Assembly: GCA_032355985.1 (NCBI GenBank)
Contig: JAUKVZ010000001.1
Coordinates: forward strand, 434,001-498,000
DNA from: Sarcodiotheca gaudichaudii
Taxonomy: Eukaryota > Rhodophyta > Florideophyceae > Gigartinales > Solieriaceae
Direction of reading: 5' to 3'
Length of the DNA: 64,000 nucleotides
Under the pieces are notes generated by a model that saw only the letters and a program-made list of their open reading frames with translations, was not told the origin of the DNA and searched no databases. A program made the position numbers and the translations under genes. The number at the start of each line of letters is the position of its first letter. Positions within the stretch are counted from its first letter, which is position 1. Positions 60,343 through 64,000 of the stretch are shown piece after piece.

Positions 60343-61185
60343 TCAGGCGACGGTGGATTTGTCTTCGGCAAGCAGATAGCCCGCATACTCATTCATCGAA
60401 TCGCGCAGTTGCTGGAACGAATCGAGCACGTAGAGGATCGGCTGGTAGTGATCGATCTCAAAGCTGGTGTTGGCGACGCGTTCGATGTCAAAGGGGCGCC
60501 GATCGACTTCTGGCGACTCCAGCGCATGATGGCCTTCGCCTTCACTTGAGATCAGGCCGGAGCCGTACAGCTTCAGGCGTCCGCCTTCCTGAATCAGCCC
60601 GAACTCGACCGTAAACCAGAAGATGCGCGCGAGTTTCTCGGTCAGCACGGGATCATCGACCTTCAGCGCGGCCTTGCCGTACGTCTGCAGAAACTCGGCG
60701 AAGACCGGATCGGCGTGCAGCGGCACGTGCCCGAAGACATCGTGGATGATGTCCGGTTCGGGAAGATAGTCCATCGAAGTCTTGGGCCGGACGGTGATCG
60801 TCGTCGGGAACTGTCTTTGCGCAAGGAATGCAAAGAATGAGTTCGCCGGCAGGTAGCCGGGCACGCCATGACTGGACCAGCCCGTCAGAGGCGCCAGGAA
60901 CTCGTTGACATCTGAGAGCTTCGGCACCTGATCCTGCTTGATTTTGATGGCGCGCATGCCGTTCAGGTACACATCCGAGGCATGGTCTTTCAGTTGCTCC
61001 ATTCGCTTGCGAATGAGGATGGACCACACTTCATGATCTTCGTCGGAGTACCGATCCCAGTGCTGCGTCACCTTCATCGAATCGATGTTGATCTTGTTGG
61101 TTGGTAGATCAGCGCTCGCTTCAGCCGCGGCCATCGCCGCCTGGGCTTCAGTTGAGTCGATGACAGGATGTTCAATACTGGACAT
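60343..61185 (-). CDS. phhA: Phenylalanine 4-hydroxylase
   Basis: This 280-residue aromatic amino acid hydroxylase uses iron and a reduced pterin to turn phenylalanine into tyrosine. The iron ligands are the two histidines in EPDIIHDVFGHVPLHADPVF near residue 145 and the glutamate in FWFTVEFGLIQEGG near 188. The regions SWSSHGVPGYLPAN-like (GWSSHGVPGYLPANSF) and LKLYGSGLISSEGE fit the substrate and pterin sites. I start at ATG 61185, which has GGAG nine bases upstream, rather than ATG 61248. It feeds tyrosine toward hppD and hmgA, encoded about 41 kb away. Confidence 0.94.
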   Translation of the reverse strand: MSSIEHPVIDSTEAQAAMAAAEASADLPTNKINIDSMKVTQHWDRYSDEDHEVWSILIRKRMEQLKDHASDVYLNGMRAIKIKQDQVPKLSDVNEFLAPLTGWSSHGVPGYLPANSFFAFLAQRQFPTTITVRPKTSMDYLPEPDIIHDVFGHVPLHADPVFAEFLQTYGKAALKVDDPVLTEKLARIFWFTVEFGLIQEGGRLKLYGSGLISSEGEGHHALESPEVDRRPFDIERVANTSFEIDHYQPILYVLDSFQQLRDSMNEYAGYLLAEDKSTVA

Positions 61186-61262
61186 TGCGTCTGGCTCCGC
61201 TTCACCTGGATTGCGTCGCCGGCGCTTCCGCTGCGCCAGCGCTCGCATTCCTCGTACGGATG

Positions 61263-61268
61263 ATTATA
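61263..61268 (-). promoter_or_regulatory. Consensus -10 box upstream of phhA
   Basis: A perfect TATAAT lies on the minus strand 78 bases before the phhA start. No good -35 is present at the usual distance, which suits a promoter that needs an activator. Confidence 0.4.
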
Positions 61269-61284
61269 GATCGCGTTGTCCGAT

Positions 61285-61301
61285 GGGGCGAGAATCGCCC
61301 C
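61285..61301 (-). terminator. Hairpin after mreD
   Basis: GGGGCGA and TCGCCCC form a perfect seven-base stem around three bases, beginning about eight bases after the mreD stop. No T-run follows, so it is a weak terminator or an RNA-stability element. Confidence 0.4.
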
Positions 61302-61308
61302 AGACGCC

Positions 61309-61878
61309 TTAGATAGAGCGCCAACGATGCCGCGGATCGTTCGTATGGAAGCTGAACAGGCCGGACGCCATCATCAGCAGCGGACCGAGCAGCGCAGATA
61401 AAGCGGCCGTATACCCCGCCGACGCCAGACTGCGCCAGAGCTCGCCGGCAGGGGAGATCGCCACAGTCGCGTCATAAAACGAGCGAACTGCGAAGATGAA
61501 TGTCGTCGTGACGCCAAGGAGCGCTGCGGCGACGAAGCTCAGGAACACCATCGAAAGGACGCTTTTGCGCATGACAAGCGCCCGCATCGTGACCACGGTA
61601 TAACCCGCGAGCAGACAACCGAGCGCGTTTGGCCCGATCGTCAATAGTGCGATGTCTGTCGACGCGCTGACCCGGAGCGTCGTCAGATCAAGCAGGAGTC
61701 CGAGCATGAATGACGCCCACAAAGTGGTCATCACCGGCGCCTGCAACGCGACCACGACAAGAAGCACGATCACGAAACTGGGCGCGATGCCGCTGGCGCC
61801 GATCTCAAGGCCGCTGCGGAATCCGAGCTCGAGTCCGAACATGAGCCATGCTGCGATGGCGAAGGCGATCCAGTTCAT
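61309..61878 (-). CDS. mreD: Rod shape-determining protein MreD-like
   Basis: The 189-residue integral membrane protein has about five helices, including IAFAIAAWLMFGLELGF, FVIVLLVVVALQAPVMTTL and ALLGVTTTFIFAVRSFY. Its conserved feature is an acidic helix segment (LLLDLTTLRVSA), as in MreD. Sequence identity in this family is low; the assignment rests on membrane layout and its place directly after mreC, which it overlaps as ATGA. It would act with MreC and MreB in the cell-wall elongation complex. No mrdA or mrdB follows. Confidence 0.75.
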   Translation of the reverse strand: MNWIAFAIAAWLMFGLELGFRSGLEIGASGIAPSFVIVLLVVVALQAPVMTTLWASFMLGLLLDLTTLRVSASTDIALLTIGPNALGCLLAGYTVVTMRALVMRKSVLSMVFLSFVAAALLGVTTTFIFAVRSFYDATVAISPAGELWRSLASAGYTAALSALLGPLLMMASGLFSFHTNDPRHRWRSI

Positions 61879-62756
61879 GAGTCGCCTCCCACGGGGGCCG
61901 CATCCTCAGGCATCCGAAGCACCACATGCCGCAACCGATCCAGATCCAGATCCGGACGGACGACGATCTGATTTCGAAGCGGCGCATCCGGCTTGGGCGC
62001 CACGCTCTCGACGCGGCCAACGACGAGCATCTGCGCCCACTGAGGCCACTGAGGGTCATTCAGGCGAACCACCTGCCCCATCTGCACACCGACGGCGTCG
62101 CCGGCAAGATCACCCTGAAGACGCCCATCGCCGACAGCGCGAAGCTGGCAGGCGAAGGCCGGTCCTTCATCACCAACGAAGACGAGCGCATCGATCCACT
62201 GCTGGTTGCGGCCGCGATGCATGGCCGTGATGAGCTGGGCGCTGCAGGTGGTTCGACCGACGCGGACGACTCGTCCGACGAGATGGACGCCTCTGGCGAC
62301 TGCGATGGAGTCGCGAACGATCACGCCATCGCGAGCGCCCGCACGAATCGAGAGGATGCCTTCCTTGAGCGCAGCCGTGGCGCCGAGCACGGGCGCTGAA
62401 ATGTCGTGAAACCGCGCCTCAGGCGCCAGCGCCCGGCCCTGCTGCAAATCATGGATTTGAGATCGCAGGTCGGAGATCTGCCCCTGCGCCTGCAGCCAAC
62501 GCTGCTGATACACATCCCGTTCCTGGATGAGTTGATCGATGTCTTCCGGATCGATGCCATTCGTGTCGGCGCGGCCGGGGCGAAGCGTGCGGGATACCTC
62601 AGATGCAGGAAATGAGATTGGCGCGAAGACCAGTTGCACCGGATCAGCAAGGCCGGTCAGAGCTGCGGTGAATCGCGCCGGCGCCAGGGCGCTGATGAGC
62701 GCTGCGATCACCGCGAGACCCAGAAGTCGTCTTGGCGTAACCGATCCTCGAGGCAT
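61875..62756 (-). CDS. mreC: Rod shape-determining protein MreC
   Basis: The protein has about 293 residues. It has an N-terminal transmembrane helix (LLGLAVIAALISALAPARF), a coiled-coil stretch (DIDQLIQERDVYQQRWLQAQ) and the two periplasmic beta domains, with ILSIRAGARDGVIVRDSIAV, HLVGRVVRVGRTTCSAQLIT and VGVQMGQVVRLNDPQWPQW. The D-G-V after a G-x-x-x-G run is typical of MreC. ATG 62756 is preferred over the TTG one codon earlier. It lies 45 bases after mreB and overlaps mreD. Confidence 0.85.
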   Translation of the reverse strand: MPRGSVTPRRLLGLAVIAALISALAPARFTAALTGLADPVQLVFAPISFPASEVSRTLRPGRADTNGIDPEDIDQLIQERDVYQQRWLQAQGQISDLRSQIHDLQQGRALAPEARFHDISAPVLGATAALKEGILSIRAGARDGVIVRDSIAVARGVHLVGRVVRVGRTTCSAQLITAMHRGRNQQWIDALVFVGDEGPAFACQLRAVGDGRLQGDLAGDAVGVQMGQVVRLNDPQWPQWAQMLVVGRVESVAPKPDAPLRNQIVVRPDLDLDRLRHVVLRMPEDAAPVGGDS

Positions 62757-62801
62757 CAAATCTCAGACATCGGGGCGCGCGAGGCGCCGAAGGTGAGGCG
62801 G

Positions 62802-63857
62802 TCAAATGTCCTGATCGCTATCGATCGCGCTGGAATGCTTCCAGCGTTCGATGTTCTCCAGGAAGATGCTCGTCCCCCTGGCGACGCAGGTGAGCGGATC
62901 ATCCGCCACGCGAACCTCAAGGCCCGTCGCGTTGCTCATCATGACGTCGAGGCCTCGCAGCAGAGCGCCGCCGCCGGCCAGAGCGATTCCGTTTTCCACA
63001 AGATCGGCGGCCAACTCGGGCTCGGCGCGCTCGAGTGTGCGCGTGACGGTGTCAATGATCGCGGAGATGGGCTCGTGCAGCGCTTCGCGCACCTCTTCGG
63101 AGGTGATGACGATCTTTCGAGGCAGGCCGGAGACCATGTCGCGGCCGCGCACTTCCATCGTCGTCTCTTCGATGACGGGCGCCGCGGAGCCGATCTCGAT
63201 CTTGATGCGCTCGGAGCTCTGCTCACCGATCATCATGTTGTACGTGCGTTTCATGTGATGAATGATCGCTTCATCCATGTCATCGCCGGCGACGCGCACC
63301 GACTCGCACACGGCGATGTCGCCGAGTGACATGATCGCGACTTCCGTGGTGCCGCCGCCGATATCGACGATCATCGAAGCCGTCGGCTCGATGAAGGGCA
63401 GTCCGGCGCCGATGGCAGCCGCGAGAGGCTCTTCGACGAGCAATGTCTTTCTGGCGCCGGCGCGCTGGGCCGAATCCGTGACCGCGCGGCGCTCGACAGC
63501 TGTGATGCCGGAGGGAATCGAAATGATCACGCGCGGTCCGAACAGCTTGCTGCGGCCATTCACTTTGCGGATGAAGTAGCTCAGCATGGCTTCGGTGATC
63601 TCGAAGTCGCTGATCACACCATCTTTGAGCGGGCGGACGGCCGTGATCGAGCCGGGCGTCTTGCCCAGCATCTCCTTGGCCATCCAGCCGACGGCGTTGC
63701 CCTTTTCGAGCACCTGATTGGTGCCCTTGCGCACCGCCACCACGCTGGGCTCGTTGAGAACGATGCCCTCGCCGCGAACGGCAACGAGCGTGTTGCACGT
63801 CCCCAGGTCGATTCCCATGTCGACGCTGAACCATCCGAGTACGCGATCGAGGAGCAA
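62802..63857 (-). CDS. mreB: Rod shape-determining actin homologue MreB
   Basis: The 351-residue actin-fold ATPase guides lateral cell-wall synthesis. Phosphate 1 is DMGIDLGTCNTLVAVRGEG, the connect region VISIPSGITAVERRAV, phosphate 2 MIVDIGGGTTEVAIMSLGD, and the adenosine region GIALAGGGALLRGLDVMM. Length matches E. coli MreB (347). The start is TTG 63857: it is the only start codon that gives the family N terminus (LLDRVLGWFSVDMG), and a TAGGAG lies 11 bases upstream, which is rather far. mreC and mreD follow in the same direction. The 143 bases upstream to the window edge hold its leader. Confidence 0.93.
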   Translation of the reverse strand: MLLDRVLGWFSVDMGIDLGTCNTLVAVRGEGIVLNEPSVVAVRKGTNQVLEKGNAVGWMAKEMLGKTPGSITAVRPLKDGVISDFEITEAMLSYFIRKVNGRSKLFGPRVIISIPSGITAVERRAVTDSAQRAGARKTLLVEEPLAAAIGAGLPFIEPTASMIVDIGGGTTEVAIMSLGDIAVCESVRVAGDDMDEAIIHHMKRTYNMMIGEQSSERIKIEIGSAAPVIEETTMEVRGRDMVSGLPRKIVITSEEVREALHEPISAIIDTVTRTLERAEPELAADLVENGIALAGGGALLRGLDVMMSNATGLEVRVADDPLTCVARGTSIFLENIERWKHSSAIDSDQDI

Positions 63858-64000
63858 AGTGGTGGAGTCTCCTAAGGGACACAGCCGGGACGCGTCTGAC
63901 GTCCTCCGGCAGCGCTGCGTGCCCGAACAATCGGCCGTAGTCGCTTTCTGGCTGGAAACTTATCGGATTTCACGTCCGGTTGTTGAACCCGGAATCGGCG

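Noticed and set aside
1-64000. CRISPR arrays, insertion sequences, prophage or toxin-antitoxin pairs
   Set aside because: I found no regularly spaced repeats, no transposase or integrase motifs and no phage structural genes anywhere in the window.

Overview
The window looks like chromosomal DNA of a high-GC, Gram-negative-type planctomycete, most likely of the Phycisphaerae. This is an inference. It rests on an LptD-like outer-membrane protein, paired dockerin-like C-terminal repeats (consensus near 'LDGSGTVGAADLAMLLGFW'), a PEP-CTERM-like sorting tail, an mreBCD cluster, and densely packed short operons with four-base stop/start overlaps. I see no insertion sequence, prophage, integrase or CRISPR array.

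Layout. 0-5 kb: a partial argE, an aminotransferase, and the operon moaE - DUF4149 membrane protein - nth. 5-12.6 kb: a SPOR lipoprotein, an acyl-CoA ligase, tRNA-Leu, a pteridine-reductase-like SDR, a large S41 protease, a QueC-like protein with an altered ATP loop, and rplU. 12.6-16.4 kb: a CDP-alcohol phosphatidyltransferase and lptD. 16.5-22.1 kb: a tyrosine-degradation block (hppD, an unknown exported protein, hmgA) facing an Lrp-type regulator and scoA - small membrane protein - scoB. 22-36.5 kb: nuoC, a TIM-barrel protein, a duplicated ABC-2 permease, rny, mnmA, putA, a TerC protein, an AraC/GyrI cluster, a dockerin-like protein and sixA. 36.5-48.5 kb: a large FG-GAP exported protein of visibly lower GC, tRNA-Val, truB, tRNA-Ser, a PEP-CTERM propeller protein, a four-gene operon (winged helix, Kelch/PD40, beta-lactamase-like, YncE-like), a HIT protein and a YhhQ-type transporter. 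48.5-64 kb: mutL, sucA, sucB, a low-molecular-weight phosphatase, PHP protein plus UvrD-type helicase-nuclease, phhA with a metallo-hydrolase, and mreBCD.

How genes fit together. PhhA makes tyrosine from phenylalanine. HppD and HmgA carry 4-hydroxyphenylpyruvate through homogentisate. The later steps (isomerase, fumarylacetoacetase) are not in the window, but the acetoacetate they would release can be activated by ScoAB and fed into the TCA cycle, two of whose enzyme subunits (SucA, SucB) are also here. The SDR with PTR1/FolM-like features may supply the reduced pterin that PhhA needs. The most unusual items are the QueC-like protein with a damaged PP-loop signature, small unknown membrane or exported proteins embedded in catabolic operons, the secreted-propeller/beta-lactamase operon, an endonuclease III with a lysine-rich tail and a rearranged cysteine loop, and the PHP/helicase-nuclease pair.
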